In this document: in pieces, positions 1 to 9,649 of the stretch
Layout of the letters: every line of letters starts with the position of its first letter
Numbering within the stretch: the stretch's first letter is position 1
Assembly (NCBI GenBank): GCA_017551845.1
Contig: JAFZKR010000066.1
Span: 1 to 47,928 of the forward strand
Direction: 5' to 3'
Length of the DNA: 47,928 nucleotides
From: Bacteroidaceae bacterium
GTDB taxonomy: Bacteria; Bacteroidota; Bacteroidia; Bacteroidales; Bacteroidaceae
The notes under the pieces: model-generated
What the model was told of the DNA's origin: nothing
Database searches by the model: none
The model's input: only the letters and a program-made list of their open reading frames with translations
Translations under genes and position numbers: made by a program

Positions 1-53
1 AAACTATGTTTAACTTTCACTTTGAAAAAGTTGCACTTTAAATTAGAATTCAC

Positions 54-1322
54 GTGAGATTACATGTTACACTTTTAACATTGCCACTACTCTTGTTTTC
101 CTGCGAGAAGAGTGATAGCAATGAAACAGGCCAGCCCGAGCTGCCTTCATCAAGTCTTCCTGCATCCTTCACCGCCACCGTGACTGGCGGTTTCGGCGAT
201 GAAGTCACATCACAGAACCTCCTCTCCGGGAACAAGGGCGTACTCTTCATGGAGGGTACCGACGGAGCCAAGGAGGTGTTCAACGCCTGGCTGGAAGGGA
301 ACGACAATCCCGGCTGCAAGGTATCAAACCGCTGTACCGTACAGTCTAACGGCACCATAGAGGCCGTCATCCAGGGCCTCTCGCCGGAGACCACATACAG
401 TTACGCCCTCTTCTTCAAGACAGGCAAGAAACGCTATCTGGGCGGAAGCGGCACATTCACCACCAAGAGCTTCAAGCCGGTCCTCAACACGGGGGAGGCT
501 GCCGACATAAGGTACTGGGACGCACGTATTGACGGTTCGTTCGAGAATCTGGACAAGCTTGATGCATCCATGTTCACACAAGGGGTCATGCTGGCCCTTG
601 ACGACTCCTTCAACGACGAGGCCACCTTCAAGACATTCAAGCTGGATGAATACAGCCCCAAGTTCAGCCTGCAGGCTAATGGACTGGAGGCTGGCCGCAA
701 GTACTATTACCGCACTTTCATCAAGTCCGAGGATATGGATCTGGCTTGTTACGGACCAGTGAAGAGCTTCAACTCAAAGAGTCTGGACGAGATGGCTGTG
801 GATATGGGACTCAGCGTGAAGTGGGCCAACTGCGACCTGGGAGAACAGGAATATGTCCAATATAACAGTAACAGTGACATGAAACTCTTCTCATGGGGGT
901 GTACGCAACCTGTTGCCACTTCCACTTTGAATATCCCGAAGGATAGATACAAATACTGGGACGCATCGTCAAACTCATATATAGATATAGGCTCTCAAAT
1001 CAGCGGAACAGAATATGATGCCGCGCGTGCCATCCTTGGAGGCAAATGGCGCATGCCCACCAAGGAGGAAATGGATGAACTGCTGGCCTGCGAGACAAAA
1101 ACTATCATAAAAGATGAGACCATTGAAAAGTTTACCATAGTGGGCCCAAGCGGGAACAGCATTGACTTCTTCAACATGTATTACTGGACAGGGGATATGG
1201 GCGAGGACAATAAGCCTTGGGAGATGATGGGGTTAGGCTTGCCTGAGTCCGGACACCATATAACAAATCTTTTTTCCCCTCAGGAAAGGGCGCAGCTTAT
1301 CCGTCCGGTTTGTGACTATTGA
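54..1322 (+). CDS. FISUMP-domain lipoprotein with fibronectin-like N-terminal repeats
   Basis: A probable surface or outer-membrane lipoprotein; its precise role is unknown. A short hydrophobic signal is followed by a lipobox with Cys at residue 17 (LLLFSC). Residues about 35-245 look like two Ig/FnIII-type repeats (motifs ETTYSYALFF and GRKYYYRTF). The C-terminal part from about residue 250 has the FISUMP/DUF1566-like signature: MGLSVKWANCDLG, FSWG, SGTEYDAAR, GGKWRMPTKEEMDELL. The start is the GTG at 54, because the same frame has a TAA at 39-41 and no in-frame ATG fits the signal peptide. The family is common and often multicopy in gut Bacteroidetes, where it is thought to be exposed on the surface. 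No partner is obvious. An inverted repeat separates it from the next gene. Confidence 0.75.
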   Translation: MRLHVTLLTLPLLLFSCEKSDSNETGQPELPSSSLPASFTATVTGGFGDEVTSQNLLSGNKGVLFMEGTDGAKEVFNAWLEGNDNPGCKVSNRCTVQSNGTIEAVIQGLSPETTYSYALFFKTGKKRYLGGSGTFTTKSFKPVLNTGEAADIRYWDARIDGSFENLDKLDASMFTQGVMLALDDSFNDEATFKTFKLDEYSPKFSLQANGLEAGRKYYYRTFIKSEDMDLACYGPVKSFNSKSLDEMAVDMGLSVKWANCDLGEQEYVQYNSNSDMKLFSWGCTQPVATSTLNIPKDRYKYWDASSNSYIDIGSQISGTEYDAARAILGGKWRMPTKEEMDELLACETKTIIKDETIEKFTIVGPSGNSIDFFNMYYWTGDMGEDNKPWEMMGLGLPESGHHITNLFSPQERAQLIRPVCDY

Positions 1323-1347
1323 CATTATAGATTTAATTCATATCTTT

Positions 1348-1379
1348 ACGGACTGATGACTGCAAATGTATCAGTCCGT
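1348..1379 (+). other. 10-bp perfect inverted repeat between two genes
   Basis: ACGGACTGAT (1348-1357) and ATCAGTCCGT (1370-1379) are perfect reverse complements around a 12-nt loop. The structure lies 26 nt after the stop of the upstream lipoprotein gene and ends 5 nt before the probable ATG of the next gene (1385). Only two Ts follow the stem, so it is a poor intrinsic terminator. It could instead be an attenuating or translation-blocking hairpin for the downstream gene. Confidence 0.45.
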
Positions 1380-1384
1380 TGTGT

Positions 1385-3997
1385 ATGAAAAGAGTGTTAG
1401 CGATACAGGCATTGGCCATTCTGCTGGCAGTGGGAATCACTCCCGCCGCCAGTGCACAAGGTGCTGTCCATGACACTCTGATGCACCTTGCGGGCAACAT
1501 ACACCAGTTCAACCGCGAGTTCCCTCAGGAGAAGGTCTATCTGCAGTTCGACAACACCGCCTATTTCCAGGGTGAAGTTATCTGGTTCAAGGCTTTCGTG
1601 ACCCATGCCACCACCCTGCAGCGTGCTCCCAGCAAGGTGCTGTATGTGGATTTGATGGACCCGAGCGGTGTTTTGCTGGAGCAGTTGAAGCTCAAGATTG
1701 TGGCTGGACAGTGTGACGGGGCGTTCGTTCTTATGGACCAGTCCACGTCACAGTCACGATCACTCCGTGGAACAATTGATTATCCCAGCGGTTATTATGA
1801 AATCAGGGCTTACACACAGAATATGTTCGATTTCGGTCAGGAAACCTTTTTCTCACGCGTCCTGCCTGTTCTTGCCAAGCCTAAGAAGGATGGTGATTAT
1901 GCTTCCGGCATCATTCAAAAACCCAAGCAGCATGCGCTTGAACTGGAGCCCATACGCGAGGAAGATGAAACTGGCAACCGCAACATAAACCTGGCATTCT
2001 ATCCTGAGGGCGGCAGCCTGGTACGGGGACTGCCGGGCAACGTGGCGTTCAAGGCTACCGATGCTTCCGGCTTTCCCATTTCCGGAACGCTCACACTGCC
2101 TGAGAGCACCGATGAAGTGTCCACCCTGCATGAGGGGATGGGGTCTTTCCGCACGGTTCCCACCGGAACGGGCGGAGCCACAGTGCGTTTTGTCGATATG
2201 AACGGCAAGAGCCGCAGAGTGCGTCTGCCGTCGGCCCAGAGGAGCGGTTATTCCATGCTCCTCACCATGAAGGACGACACTAACGTACATGCCGACATAT
2301 ACCGTACCCAGGACCGTAAGGAGAACGAGCTGGGTATCTCCGTGACCTGCAGGGGAGACCTCATACACTTCGAGAAGGTGAAGGGACAGGACAGCGTCAG
2401 AACGGACATCAACGCTGCCGACTGGCCCATAGGAGTGTGCCGCATAACACTTTACAACAAGAAGGGCGAGATTCTCTCTTCCCGCAGTTTCTTCCACAAC
2501 AACACTTCATTCACACCGCCGTCCATAGAGATATTCCCTGACAGCCTGAACCGCAGCCCCTTCTCGCGGGAGGTGTTGCGCATGAGGCTCACAGGTCAGG
2601 ACGGCAATCCTCTCAAGGACCGTTTCTGCCTCTCGGTGAGGGATGCCGCGGATTACGGTACCGGCAGTGTGGACAACCTCATGTCGAACCTGCTGCTCTC
2701 ATCGGACCTGCGCGGTTACATACACAATCCTGATTACTACATGGAGAGCGGTGACAGCGTGCACCGTGCGGCTCTTGACCTGCTTACGCTGGTGCAGGGA
2801 TGGGAGCGTTACGAGTGGAAGGTCATGACCGGGCAGACGGGATTCAGGGAACGCTACAGGGTGGAGGACAGTCTGAACGTGAACGGGCAGGTGCTCTCAT
2901 ACTCCAGGCGCACACCTGTGCCGGACATCAACGTAATGGCCACAGTAACACCTTATGATGACAAGACCGCATTCGAGTCATTCCAATACACCACGGACAC
3001 GACGGGATACTTCGGGTTCGACCTGAGTGATTTCTATAACTGGGCCCGCATGTCCATAAAGCTCACCTCACAAAAACGGAACGGCAAGATAAAATATGAG
3101 ACCAGTACCAGAGTAAAACTTGACTATACTGACGTACCTGAGCCGAGAGCCATTAGCGAGCAGGAGAAACTCCCGAACAGCAATAAGTTAAGGAAAAACG
3201 CGAAAACTGACTTGCCTGTCGGCACACAGCCTAAGGACACGCTGGATACGGTGATTGACGTTGAGGAGGGCATACTGCTTGACGAGGTGGACATAATAGG
3301 CAAGCGCCAGTTCATAGACTATGACACGTTCAAGGCATGGAACGTGGAAAAAGATATGTATCTGCAGCTTGACAAAGGTGAATACGCCACTGACCTGTTA
3401 GGGTATCTGACCAAACTGGGATATCATTTCTTTTTCCCTATCTTCTGGTATGTCCATTACAAGGACAAAGTCCCGAACGATGCGATTCTTGAAGATCCGT
3501 TGACATTGAATATGATGTCCATCAGGAGTGTTATGGTATATGATGACCCTATGTTTAAAAGCCATATATATCCGCTCGTCCCGCTACTGAACGAGAAAAA
3601 CAAAATAGACACATATTATTATGCTGATATGCATGATATGAATTTAGAAGCAGATCCTTATCATAAAATAAGCCGCTATCATTTAATTGACGTTTTACTG
3701 AAAGAAGATTATGAACTTCCCACCCGGAAGGAGTCAAGGAACCTGAGCGACAGGACCACAATGATACGGGGATTCTCTGAGGCGGTGGAGTTCTATGGTC
3801 CGTCTTATCCGAATGGTGCTGTCAGAGGTGATGTGGATTACCGTCGCACTCTCTACTGGAATCCCAATGTGTTTACCGATGAGAACGGAGAGGCCCGTGT
3901 GGAATTCTACAACAACTCCTACAGCCGTAGGTTCAGCATATGCGGTGCCGGAATCACAGCCTCCGGCACACCTTACGTGCTGGATGAGGATTTCTGA
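1385..3997 (+). CDS. Large exported macroglobulin (MG2)-like protein
   Basis: A predicted 870-residue secreted protein with a signal peptide ending near AASA-QG at about residue 24. Residues about 45-145 resemble the MG2 domain of bacterial alpha-2-macroglobulin-like proteins (EKVYLQFDNTAYFQGE, then GYYEIRAYTQNM). A second beta-rich segment follows (NLAFYPEGGSLVRGLPG) at about residue 200. The far C-terminus has RRTLYWNPNV and DENGEARVEFYNNS, typical of long Bacteroidetes proteins often annotated as carboxypeptidase-regulatory or plug-like. There is no thioester CxEQ motif and no beta-barrel, so it is neither a true macroglobulin nor a TonB receptor. The ATG at 1385 is preferred over the TTG at 1379, which lies in the hairpin. 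The function is unknown; an envelope or surface role is inferred. Confidence 0.7.
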   Translation: MKRVLAIQALAILLAVGITPAASAQGAVHDTLMHLAGNIHQFNREFPQEKVYLQFDNTAYFQGEVIWFKAFVTHATTLQRAPSKVLYVDLMDPSGVLLEQLKLKIVAGQCDGAFVLMDQSTSQSRSLRGTIDYPSGYYEIRAYTQNMFDFGQETFFSRVLPVLAKPKKDGDYASGIIQKPKQHALELEPIREEDETGNRNINLAFYPEGGSLVRGLPGNVAFKATDASGFPISGTLTLPESTDEVSTLHEGMGSFRTVPTGTGGATVRFVDMNGKSRRVRLPSAQRSGYSMLLTMKDDTNVHADIYRTQDRKENELGISVTCRGDLIHFEKVKGQDSVRTDINAADWPIGVCRITLYNKKGEILSSRSFFHNNTSFTPPSIEIFPDSLNRSPFSREVLRMRLTGQDGNPLKDRFCLSVRDAADYGTGSVDNLMSNLLLSSDLRGYIHNPDYYMESGDSVHRAALDLLTLVQGWERYEWKVMTGQTGFRERYRVEDSLNVNGQVLSYSRRTPVPDINVMATVTPYDDKTAFESFQYTTDTTGYFGFDLSDFYNWARMSIKLTSQKRNGKIKYETSTRVKLDYTDVPEPRAISEQEKLPNSNKLRKNAKTDLPVGTQPKDTLDTVIDVEEGILLDEVDIIGKRQFIDYDTFKAWNVEKDMYLQLDKGEYATDLLGYLTKLGYHFFFPIFWYVHYKDKVPNDAILEDPLTLNMMSIRSVMVYDDPMFKSHIYPLVPLLNEKNKIDTYYYADMHDMNLEADPYHKISRYHLIDVLLKEDYELPTRKESRNLSDRTTMIRGFSEAVEFYGPSYPNGAVRGDVDYRRTLYWNPNVFTDENGEARVEFYNNSYSRRFSICGAGITASGTPYVLDEDF

Positions 3998-4012
3998 TGC
4001 AAAGTTACAAGG

Positions 4013-4693
4013 CTACTGCCTGTTTTTTGTGAACCCGGTGACTAAAACCGTGTCCTGTTGCGGGACGGTGAATGCTATCTCGTAACCGGAGTATTCCAGG
4101 CGGTACTCCCTATCGGGATCATTCTGGTAGCGAGGTCTGGGGTCTTCGGCCAGAATTCCCTTAATGGGCTCAACAAGACGTTTCGGTATGGTTGCGGATA
4201 TATGGTCTGGAATGACGACATTCAGGTGCGGCATTGGGACTGTGCCTGTGAATCCCGATGAGGCCTCCGGATGGCTGTCGGTATAGGGCAGGTAGGGCTT
4301 GATGTCATAGATGGGTGTGCCGTCCATGAGGTCGGCTCCGCTTACATGAAGCACCGGACCGTCCGGTGTGGACAGCTCCACACTTTCCAGACGTACACAG
4401 GAGAGTCCTATGGGATTGGGGCGGAAGGGGGAACGTGTGGCGAATACCCCCATGCGGGTGTTGCCTCCAAGGCGCGGGGGGCGGACTGTGGGTGACCACT
4501 CTTCGCGCATCGTCCCGGAGAACTGCCAGATGAGCCAGATATGGCTGAATTCCTCAAGACCGCGCAGGGCATCGGGGTTACGGTATTCCGGCTGGAACAC
4601 AACGGTTCCCTGAAGTGAACTGACCAGGCCGCTCTGACGCGGAATACCGAATTTGGTGGGGAATCCGGTCCTTATGTGTGCGATGGGTTTCAT
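4013..4693 (-). CDS. trmO: tRNA (N6-threonylcarbamoyladenosine(37)-N6)-methyltransferase TrmO
   Basis: A TrmO (TsaA/UPF0066) family protein that uses SAM to N6-methylate t6A37 in ANN-decoding tRNAs such as tRNA-Thr. The family signature RSPFRPNPIG is at residues 87-96. It is preceded by FSHIWLIWQFSG (49-60) and followed by LMDGTPIYDIKPYLPYTDS, all characteristic of the single-stranded-beta-barrel TsaA fold. The length of 226 residues is normal for a form with the C-terminal extension. It is convergent with the large macroglobulin-like gene (15-nt gap) and divergent from the sensor-kinase gene. A TACCTTCG -7-like box lies 20-27 nt upstream of its ATG. Family assignment is confident; activity is inferred. 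Confidence 0.9.
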   Translation of the reverse strand: MKPIAHIRTGFPTKFGIPRQSGLVSSLQGTVVFQPEYRNPDALRGLEEFSHIWLIWQFSGTMREEWSPTVRPPRLGGNTRMGVFATRSPFRPNPIGLSCVRLESVELSTPDGPVLHVSGADLMDGTPIYDIKPYLPYTDSHPEASSGFTGTVPMPHLNVVIPDHISATIPKRLVEPIKGILAEDPRPRYQNDPDREYRLEYSGYEIAFTVPQQDTVLVTGFTKNRQ

Positions 4694-4712
4694 TTTGAAT
4701 GATATTCATAGG

Positions 4713-4720
4713 CGAAGGTA
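4713..4720 (-). promoter_or_regulatory. -7-like box for trmO
   Basis: On the minus strand this reads TACCTTCG, one mismatch from the Bacteroidetes -7 consensus TAnnTTTG, 20 nt before the trmO ATG. It lies 13 bp from the oppositely oriented box of the kinase gene, so the two divergent promoters overlap. No clear -33 element was seen. Confidence 0.45.
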
Positions 4721-4733
4721 CGAAAAAAAGGCC

Positions 4734-4741
4734 TAATTTTG
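4734..4741 (+). promoter_or_regulatory. -7 box TAATTTTG for the sensor-kinase operon
   Basis: TAATTTTG matches the Bacteroidetes consensus TAnnTTTG exactly. It ends 5 nt before the ATG at 4747, so transcription would begin at or next to the start codon and give a leaderless or near-leaderless mRNA. It also rules out the upstream ATG at 4699 as a start. Confidence 0.5.
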
Positions 4742-4746
4742 TGTCT

Positions 4747-7700
4747 ATGGTTTTCGGCAAACACATAGGAGGGCTTTTGTCCGGCCTGTTATGCGGCCTG
4801 ATGCTGACGCTGTGCTGTTTTTCCTGTTCCGGGAAGGAGCAGACAGCCTCCATGCTGAATACCAAGGCTCTCTCCTATATCTGGATTGACCTGGATTCCA
4901 CGGAGCAGTTCGCGAGTCTGGCGTACGATATGACCCGTCCCCATTCCGACGAGCGTGCTCTCTCCATGAACATAATGGCCAGAGTGGCTTTCAGCCGTCT
5001 GGATTACAGGAGGGCATGGGAACTGTACAGCGCTATTCCGGATGTGACGGGTAACCAGCTGGAGCGTCTTACCGCCAAGGTGGGGATGATGCGTATATGC
5101 CAGCGTATTTCCGATAATGTATCTTACTACGAATACCGTAATGAGATATTGCTCCTGCTGAGGCTGCTTCATGAGGAGAGCGTGACGTTCAATGAGGAGC
5201 AGTATGGGAGGATGCTGTCATTAGAGAGGTCTTTCCGCATGGAATCAGCCCGTTACTGGTCCGAGCTGGAGCAGCCTTTACAGGCTGAATACGAGATGTC
5301 ATACGTGAGGCAGGACAACGGCTTGCGTGATGACACTGACCGTTTCCAGATGTACATGTATATGCGTGGACTGGGTATTGGAGGTGATCCGGATGATCCC
5401 GATGAGGTATGGCAGAGACTGCGCAGCCTGGACAACTGCCTGAGGAACAGCATAAGGGACGGTAATACTCGTATGTACGCTTTGAGCATAGGTGCCATAG
5501 CGGAATTGCTGCTTGAGTATGGTACAGAAACGGTGCTTTCGGGGGTTAGCGGTGATATGCTGTCAAGGCTCAATGCATCGGATGTATCGGCCGAGCTGTT
5601 GCCTACACAGCTGACTCTTAAGTCATTGCAACTGGCTGCACAGTACGGTAGCCAGTATGACATAATTGTGTGCGAGAGGCTGTTGGCCTCATGCTATATA
5701 GAGAGAGGACTGTATGAGGAGGCGCTTGCCACACTATCCAAGGCTCTGGACATGCTTAATGACAACCTGCGCCTTAACTATCCAGAAGCCGATGGATTGG
5801 AACGGCTTGAGTTGTATCGCGATGACGGGGCGATAGTGGAGGAGAGCTGGATGAGCGAGGCTCCGTTGGCCGCTCTGCCGGAACTGATGAGCAGTATAAG
5901 GGAGCAGATAAGCCTTGCGTATTCCGGACTTGATGACAAGGTGGCATCGGACTATAACAGGAATGTCTATCTGGAGCTACAGAAGAATATACGTCTTGAC
6001 CGCCGTTTCGAGGCCCGTTCCATGCTCCTTGAGAGGTCAAACAACAGGCTGATGGCTTTGCTCTATGTGATTGTCGGTTCCATACTGCTGTTGTTGCTTG
6101 CTGTGGCGGTGTTCCATAAGCGTATCAAGGCTTACAGGGAACGGTATGCTGAGCTGATGCGGAGGACAGTATCGATATGTGAGGAGATACTGAGTCCGGC
6201 ATCCGAGAGCTCGGGGCTTTTGGAGCAGCTGAACAGTACTGTCTCGACTTCCATACGGGATATTACGGGTGCACGGGGTGTTACGGTATCCCAGGATGGC
6301 CGGATTGATGTGGATTGGGGCGGAAAGAGGCCCGACAGGCACTCCCGTGCGGTAATAAGCACTGTCACTCCGTTTATTAAGGTGGCCCTTAACAATGCCG
6401 ATGAGCTGACGGGACAGGCGAACAGGCTACGCCAGGTTGAGAAACAGCAGTATGTATATAAGATGCATGCTGACCGTAACAAGAGGGAGAATATAGCACG
6501 CAAGACCTGCTGTCAGGTGGTGGCGGAGTGCTTGCCGTACATAGACCGTATGAGGGCTGAGATAGAGCATCTGACACAACTACAGCCGGACAGCGGGCAG
6601 TATGAGGCGAGTCTGGAGTACATACGTGAACTGGCTGGCTGCATCAATGACTATAACGATGTGCTTGCCAGTTGGATAAGTGTCCGTCAGGGTATGGTGA
6701 AGCTCAACATAGAGAGTTTCCCGTTACAGCAGCTGTTTGATATTGTGAGCCACGGGAGCCGCAGTTTCACGCTTAAAGGATTGGAGCTTGAGGTGGCAGG
6801 GACGGAGGCCACGGTACGTGCTGACCGTGTTCTGACACTGTTTATGCTCAATACGCTGGCTGAGAATGCCCGAAAGTTCACTCCATCCGGCGGAAAGGTG
6901 AGGATAGAGGCTCAGGAGGAGAGTGATTGGGTGGAGATTTCGGTTCAGGACAACGGCATTGGGTTGAGCGAGGAGGATGTGAGGCGTTTAAATGAGGAGA
7001 AGGTGTATGATCCGGATAGCATAGGCTCCGGCGATGCCCGTCGTAACAAGGGGAGCGGATTCGGATTGATGAACTGCCGAGGGATAATAGAGAAATACCG
7101 TAAGTCCGATGAGATCTTCTCCGTATGCCGTTTCAATGTGGAGAGTGAGCCGGGCAAGGGCAGCCGGTTCTCTTTCAGGCTGCCTAAGGGAATAAGGAGA
7201 GCTTTAGTGGTGTTGCTGGCTGCGACATGGACGGCTCCAGCTCTTTCCGATACGCCCGATGACGCTTACGGCTCGGACTCACTGATAATAAAAGCCTACA
7301 ATTATGCTGAACAGAGCTATCTCTGTAATACCGAGATGCGCTTCGAGGAGGCTCTTGCCTATGCCGATTCGGCTCTCACGGCACTGAATGAGGATTATCT
7401 GGCCAATGGCGGGAATCCGGAACTGATGCTGGAGTTCTGTGATACCCGCACTCCGGCGGAGACATACTGGATAGAATCCGGTTATGCCACCGATTATGAG
7501 ACGGTACTGTGGATAAGGAATGAGGTGGCCGTGTCCGCCCTGGCTCTGAAGGATTGGGCGGTTTACCGATATAATAATGATGCTTATCTAAAGCTGTTCA
7601 AACTCTTTTACAGTGAGGACAGGATAGAGAAGGATTGTCTTAAGCTGCAGCGATATAACAGCAACCTCACGATAGCGGTGATAGTGCTGGTAGTTCTGCT

Positions 7701-8913
7701 TATGCTCCTGTTGCTCACACGGTTCATGATGCGTTCACGACATTGGCTCCGCTATCGCAGTGACCTCCAGCAGGTGGTCCGGGTGGTAAACAGGATATCG
7801 GAGACGACGTCTGTCAGGAACACTGGTACGTTTAATATGAATGAGGTGTTGCAGCGCGTGGCCGACGGCATGTCAGGTGAGATGGACCATCTGTGTGACC
7901 TCAGGGAACTAACCATATCCATCATTGATGAGGGCAAGGTGTGTTCCGCATCGGCAGTGGACAGGAATCGTGATGAACGGCTCACTGACCGTATGCGTGA
8001 GTGCTTAGAAAGCGGTGTTGCCCAAAGTACTGCTGATGGCTTGTGTCAGGCTCTTCCGCTACTGCTTGAACAGGAGGGTGTAACGCAGTGTAACGGCGTA
8101 TTGGGAATACGTCTTGAGCACGAACCGGACGAGACTTGGCGTGTTGTGGCGGATATGGTGACACACTACCTGGCAACGGCTCTGAACAGTTGTGTAATGA
8201 GGTTCCAGACGGGGTTCAGGAATCTGGAACAGATGCAGGAGGAGTCCGACAGGATAAGGTTCGAGGACAACAGGCTGCATGTGAGCAATCTGGTCCTTGA
8301 CAACTGTCTCTCTACGCTGAAGCATGAGACAGTGTGGTATCCGAACCGTATCATGCAGATGGCCCAGGGTGATGTGAATGCCCGGGAAATGCTGGAACTG
8401 GTTGATTATTATCGCGAGATATTCGGCATACTGAGCCAGTATGCGCTTTCACAGACGAAGGAGCATCTGCTTCATGTGGGCAGAGTGGATGTGGACTCAC
8501 TCCTGACCGATATGAAATCATTCTTTGACAAGCATATTGCGAGAAGGGGTATAAGTGCTGTCCTTGAATGTCCGATGAACGGTTTGACAGTGAATGCTGA
8601 CGGCGGAATGCTGCTATATCTGCTCGAGAACCTTGTGGAGGATGTGTCGGAAGGTGAAAGGATAAAAGCGGATTCTGCCGTTGAGGGCGGTTTTGTGAAG
8701 ATTTCGGTTCACAGGAGCGGCCTGAAATGGAGTGATGCCGAGAGTGACCTGCTCTTCTCGCCATTGAAGAACAGGGAGAGTATGGCGTATGTGATATGCC
8801 GTCAGATTATCAGGGAGCATGATGAGTTGTTGGGATATCCGGGGTGCAGGATAAATGCGGAGAGGGAAACGGACGGAGTGGTGATTTGGTTTACAGTGCC
8901 TACGTGGGATTAA
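4747..8913 (+). CDS. Very long two-part membrane sensor kinase (DUF5112/DUF5113-like)
   Basis: A 1388-residue predicted envelope sensor. The signal has a lipobox-like LCCFSC near residue 30, followed by a TPR-like helical sensor (to about 430), a membrane helix (about 435-458) and a HATPase_c domain. The HATPase has an N-box-like LNTLAENARKFTP at about 701, a G1 box QDNGIGL at about 734 and a G2 box GSGFGLMN at about 769. A second unit follows: a hydrophobic segment (about 819-835), another helical sensor, a second membrane helix (about 975-995) and a C-terminal segment resembling a decayed HATPase. No canonical H-box (HE.RTPL) is visible; its place is taken by RENIARKTCCQVVAECLPYID. From memory it fits the Bacteroides DUF5112/DUF5113 kinases encoded beside a response regulator; the domain names are not verified. 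The ATG at 4747 is chosen because it gives a proper signal and follows the -7 box. It leads a three-gene operon. Confidence 0.75.
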   Translation: MVFGKHIGGLLSGLLCGLMLTLCCFSCSGKEQTASMLNTKALSYIWIDLDSTEQFASLAYDMTRPHSDERALSMNIMARVAFSRLDYRRAWELYSAIPDVTGNQLERLTAKVGMMRICQRISDNVSYYEYRNEILLLLRLLHEESVTFNEEQYGRMLSLERSFRMESARYWSELEQPLQAEYEMSYVRQDNGLRDDTDRFQMYMYMRGLGIGGDPDDPDEVWQRLRSLDNCLRNSIRDGNTRMYALSIGAIAELLLEYGTETVLSGVSGDMLSRLNASDVSAELLPTQLTLKSLQLAAQYGSQYDIIVCERLLASCYIERGLYEEALATLSKALDMLNDNLRLNYPEADGLERLELYRDDGAIVEESWMSEAPLAALPELMSSIREQISLAYSGLDDKVASDYNRNVYLELQKNIRLDRRFEARSMLLERSNNRLMALLYVIVGSILLLLLAVAVFHKRIKAYRERYAELMRRTVSICEEILSPASESSGLLEQLNSTVSTSIRDITGARGVTVSQDGRIDVDWGGKRPDRHSRAVISTVTPFIKVALNNADELTGQANRLRQVEKQQYVYKMHADRNKRENIARKTCCQVVAECLPYIDRMRAEIEHLTQLQPDSGQYEASLEYIRELAGCINDYNDVLASWISVRQGMVKLNIESFPLQQLFDIVSHGSRSFTLKGLELEVAGTEATVRADRVLTLFMLNTLAENARKFTPSGGKVRIEAQEESDWVEISVQDNGIGLSEEDVRRLNEEKVYDPDSIGSGDARRNKGSGFGLMNCRGIIEKYRKSDEIFSVCRFNVESEPGKGSRFSFRLPKGIRRALVVLLAATWTAPALSDTPDDAYGSDSLIIKAYNYAEQSYLCNTEMRFEEALAYADSALTALNEDYLANGGNPELMLEFCDTRTPAETYWIESGYATDYETVLWIRNEVAVSALALKDWAVYRYNNDAYLKLFKLFYSEDRIEKDCLKLQRYNSNLTIAVIVLVVLLMLLLLTRFMMRSRHWLRYRSDLQQVVRVVNRISETTSVRNTGTFNMNEVLQRVADGMSGEMDHLCDLRELTISIIDEGKVCSASAVDRNRDERLTDRMRECLESGVAQSTADGLCQALPLLLEQEGVTQCNGVLGIRLEHEPDETWRVVADMVTHYLATALNSCVMRFQTGFRNLEQMQEESDRIRFEDNRLHVSNLVLDNCLSTLKHETVWYPNRIMQMAQGDVNAREMLELVDYYREIFGILSQYALSQTKEHLLHVGRVDVDSLLTDMKSFFDKHIARRGISAVLECPMNGLTVNADGGMLLYLLENLVEDVSEGERIKADSAVEGGFVKISVHRSGLKWSDAESDLLFSPLKNRESMAYVICRQIIREHDELLGYPGCRINAERETDGVVIWFTVPTWD

Positions 8914-8926
8914 CGTGTAATGATAT

Positions 8927-9649
8927 ATGGAAAAGTTCAAAGCAATAGTTGTGGAGGATGTCTCCCTTGAATTGAAGGGGACTCTCTCTATCATACGCAA
9001 CGATATTCCGGAGGTTGAAGTGATAGGGACCGCACAGACTGAGAAGGAGTTCTGGAAGTTGATGGAGACCGATGCCAAACCGGACCTTATACTTCTTGAC
9101 CTTGGTCTTGGCGGCTCGACTACCGTGGGTGTGGATATTTGCAGACGAGTCCATACGGAACATCCGGAGATAAAAGTCCTGATATTTACGGGTGAGTTGC
9201 TCAATGAGAAACTGTGGGTGGATGTGCTTGAGGCCGGGGCTCACGGGATAGTGCTCAAGACGGGCGAGTTGCTTACAAGGACGGAGGTGATGGATGTGAT
9301 GTCCGGCAAACGCTATGTCTTTAACCAGCCTATTTTGGAGAAACTCGTGGAGAGGTTCAGCAGGTCAGTTACTGAAGAGGGACGGCAACGTACTGCATTC
9401 ATACGTTATGAGATAGATGAGTATGACGAACGTTTCCTGCGTCACCTGGCTTTGGGCTATACCAAGGATATGATAAGCGAGCTGCGCACCATGCCATTCA
9501 GTTCCAAATCACTCGAGAAACGTCAGGCGGACCTTATTACACGTCTCTTCCCTGAGGGAGAACAACGGGGTGTGAATGTCACGCGCCTGGTGGTGAAGGC
9601 TATTGAGCTGCATATTATTGATCCGTCCAGACTTGAGGCCGATGAGTGA
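8927..9649 (+). CDS. Response regulator, receiver plus LuxR-like output domain
   Basis: A two-component response regulator of 240 residues, the probable partner of the upstream kinase, whose stop is 13 nt away. The receiver domain covers about residues 4-125: acidic pocket E10-D11, phospho-acceptor Asp58 in LILLDLGLGG, FTGE for the conserved Thr, and LKTG for the conserved Lys. The C-terminal half (about 160-235) reads like a divergent GerE/LuxR helix-turn-helix (DERFLRHLALGYTKDMISEL, then LVVKAIELHII). It is probably DNA-binding, but the recognition helix is weakly conserved. Its last codons overlap the start of the AbgT-like gene by 8 nt, so the two are probably translationally coupled. Confidence 0.85.
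   Translation: MEKFKAIVVEDVSLELKGTLSIIRNDIPEVEVIGTAQTEKEFWKLMETDAKPDLILLDLGLGGSTTVGVDICRRVHTEHPEIKVLIFTGELLNEKLWVDVLEAGAHGIVLKTGELLTRTEVMDVMSGKRYVFNQPILEKLVERFSRSVTEEGRQRTAFIRYEIDEYDERFLRHLALGYTKDMISELRTMPFSSKSLEKRQADLITRLFPEGEQRGVNVTRLVVKAIELHIIDPSRLEADE

Noticed and set aside
1853..2497. Minus-strand 214-codon ORF
   Set aside because: Antisense to the macroglobulin-like gene, with no recognisable domain.
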